A stretch of 64,000 bases of DNA from Chalara sp. BL73 (taxonomy: Eukaryota; Ascomycota; Leotiomycetes; Helotiales). Numbering within the stretch: position 1 is the stretch's first letter; each line of letters opens with the position of its first letter. This document shows, piece by piece, positions 32,664-43,676 of the stretch. Where the stretch lies: the NCBI GenBank assembly GCA_918026815.1, contig CAKJVC010000090.1, forward strand, positions 62,001 to 126,000, given 5' to 3'. Made by a program: the position numbers and the translations under genes. The notes beneath the pieces were generated by a model that saw only the letters and a program-made list of their open reading frames with translations, was not told the origin of the DNA and ran no database searches.

Positions 32664-35178
32664 TTAAACCGCAGGTTCTTTCCCTGGCTCATTTGTAATT
32701 GCCTGATCCGCCACCTCTAATGCATTCCTGAAAACCTGTATTAAAGTCTCTGTATCCTCGAGTCCCACCTGGAGATCAAAGTTAGCCTCATGCCACTTCT
32801 GGAGGTGATTAGACATACCGATACCCGCATCTGCGTCTCTTTAAGGTGGTATTGCTCTGCCCATTCCAGTCTTTGGTAATCTTGGTTAGCGCTGCTGACA
32901 AAGGCTACACCCAGGATATACTCACTGCTTCCCGTACAGCCCCTTGGTATATGGCATGACCAGTGTCAAGTGGGCTCCGAGATGAGGACCAATATGAAAT
33001 TGAACGTTCTCGTAGAAAGCTTTTGTGGCTTCAATATTGATGAACTCAACGCTGAATAGACATCCATAACCAGGCGTGAAATCTTCGGTTCTACGTTCGC
33101 TGATGGTCAGTAGCTGAGTTAGGTTTTGAGCAAGATTCATAATACTTGCATAAATTAGATGAAGTATGGAATTTGGCTTACTTGGTCCTCATAAAGGCTT
33201 CATAATTGATCAAAGATGGCAGCACAGTAGGATACCAGACTTTGGCAACACTGGAAGTAGGATCGAGTGTTAGATTTTGCAGGTATTCCGTCAACTTCTG
33301 TGCATTGTTGTTGAGAACAGTCGAACGCTCAAGGTAATCTCTGCTATTGATTTCAAGAGCTTCTGCATCGGCGTTATAGAATTCATTGGTGTATATAGAT
33401 TTCGAGAATTCATCCTTTAACTCAGCATACAAACTCGATGAGGGATTCAACACAGCACTTCCGCACATCAGATCTACTCCATATTAGTTGAGGCACAAGA
33501 AGCGGGCTAAATCGCATGTGGGCGTGCCTGAATATCCGGAGAAGGATTTGGTGAGAGATGTAACAATGATATCCGCTGCCTCAAGAACGTCCACATTGCA
33601 GAATGAACCAATGGTGTCGTCTACCACTAGTGCAAAATGGTATTGATCCGCCAATTTTCTCAATCTCACTAAGTCTGGTGTGACAATCAGAGGATTAGAT
33701 GGGAATTCTAGGTAGACGGCATGGATCTTTCTTCCCTCCTTGCTTTCTGCTTCGATGTACTGCTCGAGGGTCTCGATATCTTCAGCTGTTCTATTGCCAA
33801 ATTAGCATCTTTTTGCTGCCTGTATATCTAGTAGCCAGGGGCTTAAAAGCCGCTCCGGGAGCCGAAGCAATCCGTTTGTTTTGCTGTTTTGGCGCCTGAG
33901 ACAAGCTCTCGAGCTCCCGGCTCACAAAGGAAATCAGACAAACCCCAGCCCCAGGAACTTGAATCCTGTACTATCCCAATCCTCGAATACATGGATGGTA
34001 GAATGGAATGCGAATCCAAAGAGTACAGATGCAGCCTTGTAACGGGCTTGAAGCATCTGATGTACAGAGTAGATTGCAGCCATTCCAGTCGGGAAGAAGT
34101 ATACATCATCTGGCGATACATTCTTTGTTCTAGGTGGCCCGGCAGGCGCTCGTTCTAGGAGACCTGCAATACGTTTCTTAAGCGCTGCATGGGCTGGAGA
34201 TAGGACAACATGTGGTGGAGGAGAGTTATCCGTAACCTCGCGCAATGAGTCAATATGTTTCAAGCAGTCTTCTCCCAATCGCGACGAGATCGCGAAGCCG
34301 GCATTGGAGTAATACCCAAATACTTCAGGAAACTTTTGAGCAGGAAAGAACACTGCATATATCCGAGTGTGAACATCAAAAACGCGAACACTGATTTCGT
34401 CCTCTTTCAATGCATTCTCGCGGAGAGATGATATGCCATAGGCTTTGCATCCCTTCGCTGCTTTGCTTGAGGAAAAGAGGAACGCGTTTTGACCCTTTTC
34501 GCCGTATTTTTCCAGCATAATTTTGGTGAACTGCATTGAAGTTAACGCCACAAAATTTTCAGCCCAGAGAATTACTCTACGGAGGTCAATTTGCAGAAGG
34601 GAGGCTATTAGAATCTTAAGACGATACACTATTTCCAGTTGGGAGCATATCCTGTACTCGGTGTACCGAGCTTTTATAGTTTGAAAGAAATCGAGAAGGC
34701 TTCTTCACTTACCTCTGCAACATCGCGGTGCGGAATTATCCTAGGATACATATTCTTGAACATGGAGAAGACTGTAGAATTGAATATACAGTCAGCATGG
34801 GCTTCTCGGGAATATTAGTACATCAGAAAGTCTGCTGTACAAGTGCTATCTCTTTGTTCCTAGTTTTTGAGACACTACGGGCTAAGACTGCTGCTCTTCG
34901 TTGGGCTTGAATTCAGTCCCAACTTGGATCAATGCCGCGAGCTTAGTCATCGCCGTAAAGGTAACGATATAGCAGTGAGCTTGGCACATTGGAGTATGTG
35001 GTTGTACTTCAGGTTGCGTCGGAAAAGGAAGTTCTGGTTAGGAGACTTTACTCTCTGGATCTTTCTCAACAAACCTGAGGAGAAAGTCCCACCCTGGCAT
35101 ATGTGTTGTAATCGAATGCCTCGTGGGCTTTGGATGAGGTATAGCATGAAGAGCAGGTGTTTCTATTTTGGTCGCCAT
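32664..35178 (-). CDS. STR2: Cystathionine gamma-synthase
   Basis: Eight exons on the minus strand: 35052-35178, 34713-34771, 34531-side exon 33944-34530, 33528-33790, 33182-33473, 32926-33099, 32819-32870 and 32664-32768, summing to 552 aa in frame. It belongs to the PLP-dependent Cys/Met metabolism family and resembles fungal Str2, which joins cysteine to O-acylated homoserine in transsulfuration. Seen motifs: MPGWDFLLRF near the start, YPRIIPHRDVAE, DVYFFPTGMAAIYSVHQML, VYLEFPSNPLIVTPDL, FALVVDDTIGSFCNVDVLEA, and the PLP-lysine region TSLTKSFSGYSD. The tail has FTPGYGCLFSVEF, GAHLTLVMPYTKGLYGKQ, then LEWAEQYHL and VGLEDTETL. Intron 33474-33527 needs a GC donor. The first two exon borders are the least certain part. 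Confidence 0.86.
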
Positions 35179-36172
35179 GATTGTTAATATTTGGGATGTT
35201 GGTTATCTGTAGTTACAATTAACCCTGACGTCGTTCATCACAGGCTGATGTAAGTTCGTGGTACCTTGAGCTGAATAAAGATACCAGGCGAGATACAGCT
35301 TTTCTACTCTGTTCTGTTATTCACAGTATAAAATTCAGAATAAATATTTTGAATGATCAGATTCCCTGCCTGTAGAGAGTGGTGCTTCAACCGGAATTGT
35401 AACGGTCTTAAGTATACTCTATGTAGTGGTGTGAAGTGGTGTCTAACTTTGTGGCTGTTCAGCTCCACTCCACAATCAAGATGTCTCACTCCGGGGCAGC
35501 TTTAGGACTTCATGGACCCTTATATAATTATGTCCCTACTAGAACCATTGGGCAAGGCAACGTGATCTCTTACTGTATTAATCCCGATGGAGAAGAGGCG
35601 CTCATTCAAGTGGCTTCGACGTGTAAAAGGGGTGAGAACTAGGATTAAACCCCTACGAAGATCATCACTAAATATCGGAGAAGCTACATAAAAGATTACT
35701 CTTTTAAGCAATAAAGAGCTATAGAATCCATGTTCAAGAGCTCGAAGCGGCGCCGGTCGAAAAGCATCTTCCAATTATCCTACCTTTGGAGGCCATGAGA
35801 TCTCGGCAGGAATTTCAATAACGCCAAATTCAGCACAAGCTTACGTGATGCTGAAGTAGATACGTAGTAGGATTTCCGTCCGAGTTCACCAGACATCTGT
35901 CACGAAGCTTCTCTGAGTGGAGTGGGTGTTACATGTCATGCAACAAACGCAGGCTGCAACGCCGCATGCCGTACCGATGGACTGGGAATGTCTGGGCATA
36001 AGCGACCAAAACAACCTTATGTCGACATCACATTGATGAGTTAGGTTACGTATGGACACTCTCGTGCCGTACATCATACTCAACTGATGCAGTTACGGTT
36101 GTAAACGTGCCTGATGACGAGCATTAAGGGCTGACGCTCAGAAGAGTAGACAACCGTTCATAATCATGTAAG
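35179..36172. other. Intergenic, STR2 promoter side, with a possible gene relic
   Basis: It holds the promoter of the cystathionine gamma-synthase gene; a CRE-like TGACGTCG is visible near 35227. A short plus-strand frame from ATG 35481 begins like an RTA1-family lipid exporter (LYNYVPTR) but ends after 53 codons without membrane helices, so at most it is a relic. Confidence 0.35.
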
Positions 36173-36534
36173 TATCCTAAGGGTTAGGGTCAAACTGACG
36201 AAAATTATAGAATCCACGAAGCAATAGAGTAGAAAGTACATCTGGAATGTCAATTGGTAAGGAGAATATATAATAGTACAGACCCTCTGTCTACAAATCC
36301 CGATGTCAAAATATCTCATCCAATCTTAAAGCCGCGAGGCAAATAATCTGATGCAATGTGCTAATACTCATAGATAACCCAACCCAGAAGATGCGCTGAC
36401 ATATAGTGAGCGTTGTCGTCCTGCCCAACACCAGAGGTCGACCAGATGCATATGCTTTGTTGTTTGTCTTGGATCACGGACAATCCAGCATGAAGCAACT
36501 AATTTCAAAATTCTGACCCTAACCTCTATCCTAA
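36173..36534. mobile_element. Non-autonomous hAT-type MITE with 8-bp target duplication
   Basis: A 346-base element (36181-36526) begins GGGTTAGGGTCA and ends TGACCCTAACCTC, which reads GAGGTTAGGGTCA on the other strand. This gives an 11-base perfect inverted core, GGTTAGGGTCA. It is flanked on both sides by TATCCTAA (36173-36180 and 36527-36534), an 8-bp direct repeat. An 8-bp duplication with short terminal inverted repeats is the hallmark of hAT transposons; with no open frame inside, this is a MITE-like derivative. The TTAGGG string is part of the terminal repeat, not a telomere. It ends only 16 bases from the stop codon of the next gene. Confidence 0.7.
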
Positions 36535-36542
36535 TTCAAACT

Positions 36543-37011
36543 CTATCGGGAAGTTCTAGACGTCGTGGTACTCGGGTAGGACGGTGATGATCTAGTGGCT
36601 TCACGATAGTGATGTGATTGAGCATCAACGGACCGTGGAGCATCTGGATCTTTGATACCCTTTTTGTGATTTATAACTTCAACTGAGCCACGCATCGTCG
36701 TAGTAATGTACTTCTGATCTGGATGAATGTTAGCTGTGTATGAGCAATAGACCATAGCCAAGCTTACTGTTGTCTGGTACTCTGTGCTTATATTCCCTGG
36801 GTTCATTGGTGTAATGTGAACCTGAATGATGGCTGTCCCTATTTGTGCTATTCGATTGGTAATATCCTGAAGAGGAACTCATCCTGTCTCTGCTGTCGTT
36901 GGTTGTTTTAGACGAGTAGGATGAGTGAGACCCTGCACTAGAATCACGCGAGTGAACGATTGGCTTCTGGTAGGAGTAAGGTCTTGTTGAAGCGTAGGTG
37001 TGTGATGACAT
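36543..37011 (-). CDS. Small Ser/Tyr/His-rich hypothetical protein
   Basis: Exons 36768-37011 and 36543-36718 join across a 49-base intron (GTAAGC ... CAG) to give 139 aa from ATG 37009-37011. I do not recognise the family. The N-terminal 80 residues are dominated by Ser, Tyr, His, Arg and Asn (for example SYSSKTTNDSRDRMSSSSGY), which predicts disorder. Exon 2 begins with a more ordinary stretch (NQKYITTTMRGSVEVINHKK), then returns to a Ser/Thr/Arg tail. There is no signal peptide or membrane helix. Clean intron ends and frame agreement support a real gene, but a lineage-specific orphan is as far as I can go. Confidence 0.5.
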
Positions 37012-38195
37012 CCTTTGTGGTCTGATTTGGCGCTAGATATGATAATAGAGTCGAGTGGCAGAATAGTGCTTCGAAAATGTTCGATGTTGAGTATATAAAC
37101 TGTTCAATGTGCAGGAGAGAAGACTTCTGAATGAAATTTGTATCCAACCGAGATATACTTAGCTTTATACACATACAAATGAACCCGCAAGCAAATTCGC
37201 CTGCTAGAGTGACCTAGGCTTAGACCCCAGAAAGCCAGGCGGTGATTTACTGGATCCCGCTATAGAACACCAATTCAGTATTTGGTGTTGCAGAGTGTAC
37301 CCCCGGCCCAAGGACTCGTAGACACAGCCTGTTTGCCTTAAAAAATAACTCCATTTACACCCAGGCACTCGTTATGGTTGACTCATGGTTTAAAGGAGTT
37401 GTAAAATATCGCAGAGACGAAGATGACGCGAACGCGACTTGCTTAGCCCTGAATACTGCAGAGATAATAACCCCTGTACAGTAGCTTTCAGCCAAGGGGA
37501 GGACTACTCTAGGAATTGCAGTGGCCCGGCCGGCCTTGCAAATTATGTTACCGCAGTGGACCATAGCGTCCCAGTGACTGAGGGGTGAAGGTGGCAGAGC
37601 AAATAGGTGCAGCAAGGCTCTATGAGGTTGACATGAAGGCTCTTTCGGAACTGAGGTAGCATTGTAAGCATGGTGGCAAACATAGGAGAGGTTGAACAGC
37701 AGCCCACAATATAGCAAAACAGTGTGGTGTATTTGATCGGGTTCAACAGTGGTTGTGCTAAGCCATTGCTGCCTTAAACATTCAAAATAAAGTATTCTCA
37801 GCTGGACGCAAAGGCAGCGAGAGTCAAGGACTCTGGAGCCTTGCGCTAGTCGCCTTGAGGGAAATATGATTCATCAGGACCCTTGTAAATGCCATATGCA
37901 GAGCAAGAGATTCACTGACTTGACGGTTCGGATCTGACCGCTGAGGTAAGTCATATTCATCTTTGTTCGTGTATGGGAAATGGCAGACATTGAGGAAAAC
38001 GAGGAGGGGCGAAGAGAACAGTTGAGGGGTAAATGATAAGAGAGGTTGGAGGCATTACAGATTCAGACACGCTTTACCTATTCCAGACTAGAGCGTAACA
38101 CCCCCGCGGCTAAACAGCTGCCATAGATATGGTGGTCAATTGAGACAGAGAATCTTCAACGTGTCCCCAAACACAATTACTTCAATTCCTCCAAA
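37012..38195. other. Intergenic between divergent genes, small hairpin only
   Basis: 1.2 kb between the Ser-rich gene and the FKBP gene. A perfect 8-bp hairpin (AACACCAA ... TTGGTGTT) occurs at 37266-37289. Minus-strand frames at 37355-37717 and 37543-37746 have no family. Confidence 0.45.
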
Positions 38196-38862
38196 ATGCG
38201 TTTCTTCGCCGTCTCAATTACAGCTCTTGTAGCAGCAGCTACTACCGTTCTTGCTGAAGAGGTCGGTATCGAAGTTACCCGTGCTGTTGAGTGTGAGAGG
38301 AAGTCGAAAAAAGGCGATACCATCTCCGTTCATTATCGTGGCACACTTCAGAAGGATGGCAAGCAATTTGATGCTAGTTATGACCGAGGTCAACCACTGA
38401 AGTTTGTTGTCGGCAATGGTCAGGTCATCAAGGGGTAAAACATCACCGGAGACATAGGTATGAATATAGAATCTCATGCTAACAATGTGAATAGGTGGGA
38501 TGATAACCTGATCGACATGTGCATTGGAGAGAAAAGAACCCTCACTATTCCACCATCATTTGGTTATGGAGACAGAGCTATGGGCCCAATTCCTGCCGGT
38601 AGCACTTTGAGTTCGTGCTACCCCACCCCTTGCTTTCATTGAGCAGACCTAACTTATAAAAGTCTTCGAAACGGAATTGATGGGAATTGATGGTGTACCG
38701 GCTCCAGAGAAGATAGTCGAGAAGTCGGCAAGCAGTGTTGCAGACAAAGCTACAGAAGGTGTGAAGGAAGCTGTGAAATCCAAGATTGCTGAAGCAGCCG
38801 AGGCTGTGAAAGTTACTGTGGCTGATACCGATGGCGATGGACAGGAACACAACGAATTATAA
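38196..38862 (+). CDS. ER-resident FKBP-type peptidyl-prolyl isomerase
   Basis: Exons 38196-38434, 38495-38610 and 38663-38862 give 184 aa. A signal peptide is clear ([20 protein letters not shown]). The FKBP domain follows with [34 protein letters not shown], and [17 protein letters not shown] with the active-site aromatic residues (Tyr, Phe, Trp, Tyr), closing [12 protein letters not shown]. After the domain, an Ala/Lys/Glu-rich helical tail of about 45 residues ends in HNEL, a variant of the HDEL retrieval signal. The protein should therefore catalyse prolyl isomerisation in the ER lumen and bind FK506, like yeast Fpr2. The charged tail is longer than in Fpr2. Confidence 0.92.
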
Positions 38863-39600
38863 AAGAAAAGATCGACTTGAGAGGAGCCGCGGCTCATGAG
38901 TTATGATATATGGCTCAAATTTATACACAAAACGGATGGATGGTACATGTAACAAAAAGCACGGCCTGGAAAAAGTAGCAATACAATTTCTAAAAAGTGC
39001 TTTTCGAGATTTGTTTTTTGGCAGTGAATTTTGGCAGTTTGCTCTCTGAACTCCTCCTATCCTTGCGTGGGTCAGTGATGCGGCTCAATCATTAGTCACT
39101 TTGCTCGATGATGCAAGTGCACTTCATTTGTCATGTTCATGATGTGTCAGTAGTGTTTTTAGCTTCTCTCGTTATCAAAGAATCATATGCTTTGGTTGCA
39201 TAGGATTTTATCTCAAGGAGAACAAATTTTATCCAATCTGTCTTGGATGTTAGGGATTTTTGGCACCAAGCTATGTCTGCCATAATTAGCACTCTCCATG
39301 TACACAGATGGCACAGCTTCTCATGATGCCCAACTGAGGTTTCATGGAAGCTTATTAGAATGTTCCACTCTATCCTGGGACTTTCCTAGTGGAATTTGAG
39401 GTTTTGACCAGGGGCAAATTTTGTTAAGTCCTTAATCTCATTTACGTTAAGGTCCACTTCTCATTATCCTAATCACTTATAAGCTATTAGGCGCTTTTAA
39501 TATAGTTTTTCTAATGTACTGGCACATCTTCCTACTCTCAGCCTCCTCAACTCCGGCTCTTTCGGAGTTGTCTAAGTAACTGCCATCACCTTCGAGCTCT
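38863..39600. other. Intergenic, nothing supported
   Basis: 738 bases downstream of the FKBP gene. An upstream part of the neighbouring wax-synthase pseudogene may lie near 39500-39600, but I cannot fix it. Confidence 0.4.
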
Positions 39601-40740
39601 TTGCAATGGATGTTCCAGAACGTAACCTTTGCGCTCCTTGGGTTTGAGATTCTTTGGCTAATTTCTATAGAATCTACGCGCGCATTCATCCCAGCAACAT
39701 ATGGGCCTACACGATTGGTTGTCTTTGCTCGATGTTTAGCATTGGCTACGAATATACAAGCGCTAAAGCTAGAACAGAATGGCATCCAAAGAGGAGCGCT
39801 GGTACAGGGCACGTGGTGGAGTGTTCTGAGAATATTTGGTTTTCCAGAGAGATCTATATATCGACTCGAAAGGAGGTGTTCGCAAGCTCAAAGACGACCA
39901 GGGCGTGAGGGAGTAGGAGGTCAAGGGGCCGTAGGTCCTTGGAAGAGATTCATTTCTTCATATCATCTTTTCTCGAACTATAGAGATATAGGGACACCAT
40001 GGACTGTCCCAGGCCTCCCGGTATACGCACGGCAAGATAATCATTCAGCTGTCTCACGAGGAACCTTCTTGCTTCGAAGTCTTCTCCTTGCTCTATCCGG
40101 AGACACGTGTGCATGTTTATACGAGAGACTTCCTCCTCATGGTTGGGCACAGATGCTGGATATGTCTCACATCTATCTATTTTCCCTTCTCAGCGATGTC
40201 ACTGCTTCCGAGCTTGGTCATAGAGTTGCTATAGTCCACTTCCTCTGGTTTAACATCTTTGCATATTTCTATTTATATTTCTACTACTACGCCACGGCCT
40301 TCCTCGTATTTTTTTCAAGATACATGGAACCAGTGATTGGCCTTTTCTATTTGGCAATCTTTCATATTCATCTTCGGTAAGAGTGTTTTGGGCAAGGTTC
40401 TGGCATCAGATATTGCGGAATCATGTCTCCGCTTTCAGTATTTGTCTCTACAACAATCTTCAAAGATTCCGCCCGGCACTCTCATATCCCACTACGTTCG
40501 CCTTACTATCTCATTCCTGATGCCTGGAATCCTGCATACTTGCGTAGAAGTAGGGCTTGGCCTAAGCTTTTGAGAAAGTGATGTGCCGATTTTTTGGGTG
40601 AAGCAAAGCCATAGGTATCATGATTGAAGATGCTGTGTAGGAGATTTCTAAGAGCTTTGGTGTGAAGTCTGGACCTTAGCCGAAAGTCGTGGGGTACTTA
40701 TGGACATTCTTCTGGCTACTTTGGACTATGTCGAGCTGGA
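39601..40740 (+). pseudogene. Broken wax-synthase-like (membrane O-acyltransferase) gene
   Basis: Family segments can be followed in order but in several frames. From 39610 to about 40308 one frame reads FEILWLISIESTRAF, then GIGTPW-like DIGTPWTVPGL, SRGTFLLRSLLLAL and LFSLLSDVTASELGHRVA. At a run of seven T (40309-40315) the homology shifts frame to SDWPFLFGNLSY and VRVFWARFWHQILRNH, the family's conserved WP..FG and FW.R.WH motifs. It shifts again before 40460 to KIPPGTLISHYVRLTISFLM. A last frame reads KAIGIMIEDAV and PKVVGYLWTFFWLL but is cut by stops at 40599, 40638 and 40677. The intact family acylates hydrophobic alcohols and occurs in terpenoid clusters (Tri7-like). Assembly error cannot explain so many breaks. 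Confidence 0.72.
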
Positions 40741-41323
40741 GCCGGAAACTACAGAAAGTAACCGGGCCTGGAACCAATAGTTGGATATGGCAGCCTCTTT
40801 AGCGACCGGCGACCGGATCGCTTATGGCAATCAGGACACGGATCTTTTTGTTAAATTTGAGAATAATTCAAAAAACCTGAGGTACGAAAATTATGCATCA
40901 GGATGAGCAAAAATTTGTACGGCATGTTGGCTCTTGGTAGCTGATATATTTGCATCGCGGTCATTAAACATGGAATGAAGGAACAGATGCCCTATACAAA
41001 ATTCAAGAGTTGTGCACTCCCTCCTTTTGTGCTATGGATGGAAAATATAGTAGAGCGGTCTTGAAATGCTGTGACATATTGGAGTATGCCACTTGGTGAT
41101 ACAACACAATAACGGCAGGACTTGGCATCTCGAAAAAAGTATCGCATGTGTCCTACACACATGTGTCGGCATAAAAAACAGAACAGGATATCTTCAATTT
41201 CTTCATTCAAATTCACTTTTAACTTGTTTATTGGGTATATTCCGTCCTTTCCAAACGCCGAACCAAAGCAGCACAGGAGAGATAATCAGATAACAGTCTC
41301 CTAACCAATATTAATTATGCTTA
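40741..41323. other. Intergenic, nothing supported
   Basis: 583 bases between the wax-synthase relic and the APC11 3' end. Nothing was recognised. Confidence 0.45.
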
Positions 41324-41772
41324 TCATGTTCCGAGCTGAGGCTGTGGTGTGCCTCCGGCAGGGAGGCTGGCATCGAATTCTGAATGATAAAGGTTAGATT
41401 ATTAGATTCCCCAAATGTAGACACGAACTCACTTTGTCTACACATTGGACATTGACCCTTTGAAGATTCCTGCTTGATCCATTCCATGATACAATGCTAT
41501 ACTAAATGTCAGCCTCGAGCAGTTTTGTGCCAGATGTTTGGCTAACCATGTGGAAGTTGTGACCGCATTTCCCAGAAACTGCATTTGACAATTAGCAGTT
41601 GCGGAGTATCCTAAAGAGAATAGAGCCTACGCAGCGTGCAGTCATCGCCGGGGTATTTGCAGGTAGGGCATGTGCCATCGAAGTGAACTTGACAAATTCC
41701 GCATACATCATCGTCTGGTATATCCCACCGCCATGTAGCAACTGCATTCCATTTAAGGATCTTGACCTTCAT
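41324..41772 (-). CDS. APC11: Anaphase-promoting complex subunit 11 (RING-H2)
   Basis: Four short exons, 41631-41772, 41547-41578, 41433-41496 and 41324-41379, join to 97 aa with matching phases. The N-terminus MKVKILKWNAVATWRWDIPD and the cysteine-rich core (CGICQVHFDGTCPTCKYPGD, then KCGHNFHMHCIMEWIKQ and QCPMCRQKFD) are diagnostic for APC11, the RING-H2 catalytic subunit of the anaphase-promoting complex. It works with the cullin-like APC2 to pass ubiquitin from E2 enzymes to mitotic substrates. All zinc-binding Cys/His positions I expect are present. The tail (PAGGTPQPQLGT) is a short fungal extension. The exons are too short to stand out as open frames. It diverges from TUM1 across 419 bases. 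Confidence 0.94.
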
Positions 41773-42191
41773 TTTCGGTTGCGTAGGTAGGCGTGCAAGA
41801 TTTCACTGTCTTTAATAGGTAGAGTGTACTCTATACATCAAGATCGAGTGAGAATAATGGTCTCTGTGAGATTATGACAGGGTGGGATATGCACGAGTCT
41901 CATGTTTACTTTGTACCTATTTGAGCGCGGGTTTCGAGAAGCGGCTGTGCGGCCGCGTTGTCCGCTTGCCGACCCGACCTGGCTTATCAGGAAAGCTCCA
42001 ACTTCTTTGTGTAACGCCGCTGGACAACTCCATCTACCATAAACCCCGCTGTGCCAAAACGGCAACCTCTTCTCATTGTCTCTTCAGGTAGAAGGTCTAT
42101 TCAATCTGCTCACTGTGGATATTCACCATCTGCCTTGACGCCCCACCTATGAATAGTACCCAGAGATAACGGTCTCATAGCTATAGCTCCG
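41773..42191. promoter_or_regulatory. Bidirectional promoter region of APC11 and TUM1
   Basis: 419 bases between divergent start codons. No specific motif was identified. Confidence 0.4.
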
Positions 42192-43306
42192 ATGGCTACA
42201 GCTATACATATAATGAGATTTCGGTCTCCTCTACTTTCACGATGTAGACCTAATTGTCAGTTTGTCCGTCCAGCCGCGAACATATCGACACATCGCTTCC
42301 TCTCGTCGTACCTGGTCACACCAGCAGAACTCTCTGAAGCACTGAAGAAAAACTCACCCTCAAAGATATCCACCGCCCCAAGGACGGTGGCATTATGTGC
42401 TTCATGGTTTCTTCCTACTTCACCTCTCAATGGTCTTCAGACTTTCCGTGAAAAGAGAATTCCAAACTCCCGATTCTTTGACCTAGATAAGGTTAGCGAC
42501 AAACACTCACCTTACCCACATATGCTCCCATCTGCATCGGACTTCGCGAAAGCAATGAGCGGTCTAGGAATTAGGAAGGATGACACTGTGGTTGTTTATG
42601 ACAGTCATGAATTGGGAATATTCAGTGCGCCAAGGGTCGGATGGACATTAAAGGCATTTGGTCACGATAGCGTTCATGTGCTGAACAATTTCAAGCTTTG
42701 GGTCGAGGAAGGGTATCCTACAGAAAGCGGTGAATTCTGGGATGTCAATACCTGCGTTTACCCAATTCCTGAGTTTGATGGCTCAAAAGTTGTCGAATTC
42801 GAGGAGGTTAGGGAAGTGGTTAAGGACTACAATAAGGAAGGCGCGGAAGGTGTACAAATACTGGACGCAAGACCGCATGGTAGATGGAGTGGAGCAGACC
42901 CCGAACCCAGACCTGGTTTGGAAAGTGGGCACATGCCAGGCAGTATCAGCGTTCCGGTGAGCGAGTTGTTAGATCCAGTATCAAAGACAATCTTGCCAGG
43001 AGACAAGTTGAGGAAGATATTTGAGGCAAAAGGAATTGATACCAATCGTCCAATTATCAACTCATGCGGGACCGGTGTCACAGCTGCAGTTATCGATGCA
43101 GCTTTAAGAGAGGCGGGGTATGGGGATAACGGCAAGATACGACTTTATGACGGAAGCTGGACAGAATGGGCTCAACGGGTGAAAGTTTCGGATGGACTGA
43201 TCGTTAAGGTATGCTGACCTTCGCAAGCTTATTGCTAATCTATATCTCTTTGGGTTGTGCTTCTAATCAACAAACAACACTAACTCATATTCTGCAGGAA
43301 GCATAA
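42192..43306 (+). CDS. TUM1: 3-mercaptopyruvate/thiosulfate sulfurtransferase
   Basis: Exon 42192-43208 plus a 9-base last exon 43298-43306 (codons for Glu, Ala, stop) across an 89-base intron give 341 aa. Two tandem rhodanese domains: the inactive N-terminal one includes FFDLDKVSDKHSPYPHMLPS and VVVYDSHELGIFSAPRVGWT. The C-terminal one carries ILDARPHGRW, SGHMPGSISVP and the active loop INSCGTGVTAAV, whose Cys carries the persulfide. Residues 1-35 are Arg/Ser-rich without acids, like a mitochondrial presequence. Yeast Tum1 passes sulfur to the Uba4-Urm1 pathway for tRNA thiolation; the mammalian orthologue is MPST. CGTGV rather than CGSGV is a small variation of the loop. Confidence 0.92.
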
Positions 43307-43676
43307 TGGAAAAGGATACCTATTTGAAGCAATTCAGCGCTAGTTTGGTTGTACATACTGCGGCTCTCTCCTCAAGTTTATACATCAGATATGCTTATGC
43401 AGGAATGGTTAATAGCCAGCATTCTACTCGTTTCCTTGAAAAAAATAAAGCTCGTTTAAGATGTAGGCCTTGCGTTCATTTCTTCTAGTGCTTAGTTCCC
43501 GCCTCTAAGATTGACAATTTCGCCATCCCCTTGGTTACTGGCTGCAGGAACCGTTTCATGATATATTAAGTAGGAAAATGCATCCTTACGTCTCTTACAC
43601 TCTCAACTGAAAAATCAATCATCGGGCTACGAAGAGCACAAATCTCATAGCTCAAGAAATTGAATGTAAAATAATG
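43307..43676. other. Convergent intergenic, nothing supported
   Basis: 370 bases between the 3' ends of TUM1 and the thioesterase-like gene. No distinct element was seen. Confidence 0.45.

Noticed and set aside
33791..33943. Open frame through part of the long cystathionine gamma-synthase intron
   Set aside because: Family alignment of GLGTAEDIETLEQ across the junction shows the stretch is spliced out.
35481..35642. Start of an RTA1-like lipid exporter (LYNYVPTR)
   Set aside because: The frame ends after 53 codons, has no membrane helices, and similarity is limited to about eight residues.
36181..36192. TTAGGG-containing string as a telomere relic
   Set aside because: Only about one and a half units, and it is explained as the inverted end of the MITE.
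37355..37746. Two overlapping minus-strand frames
   Set aside because: They use non-ATG starts, overlap each other in different frames and show no family.
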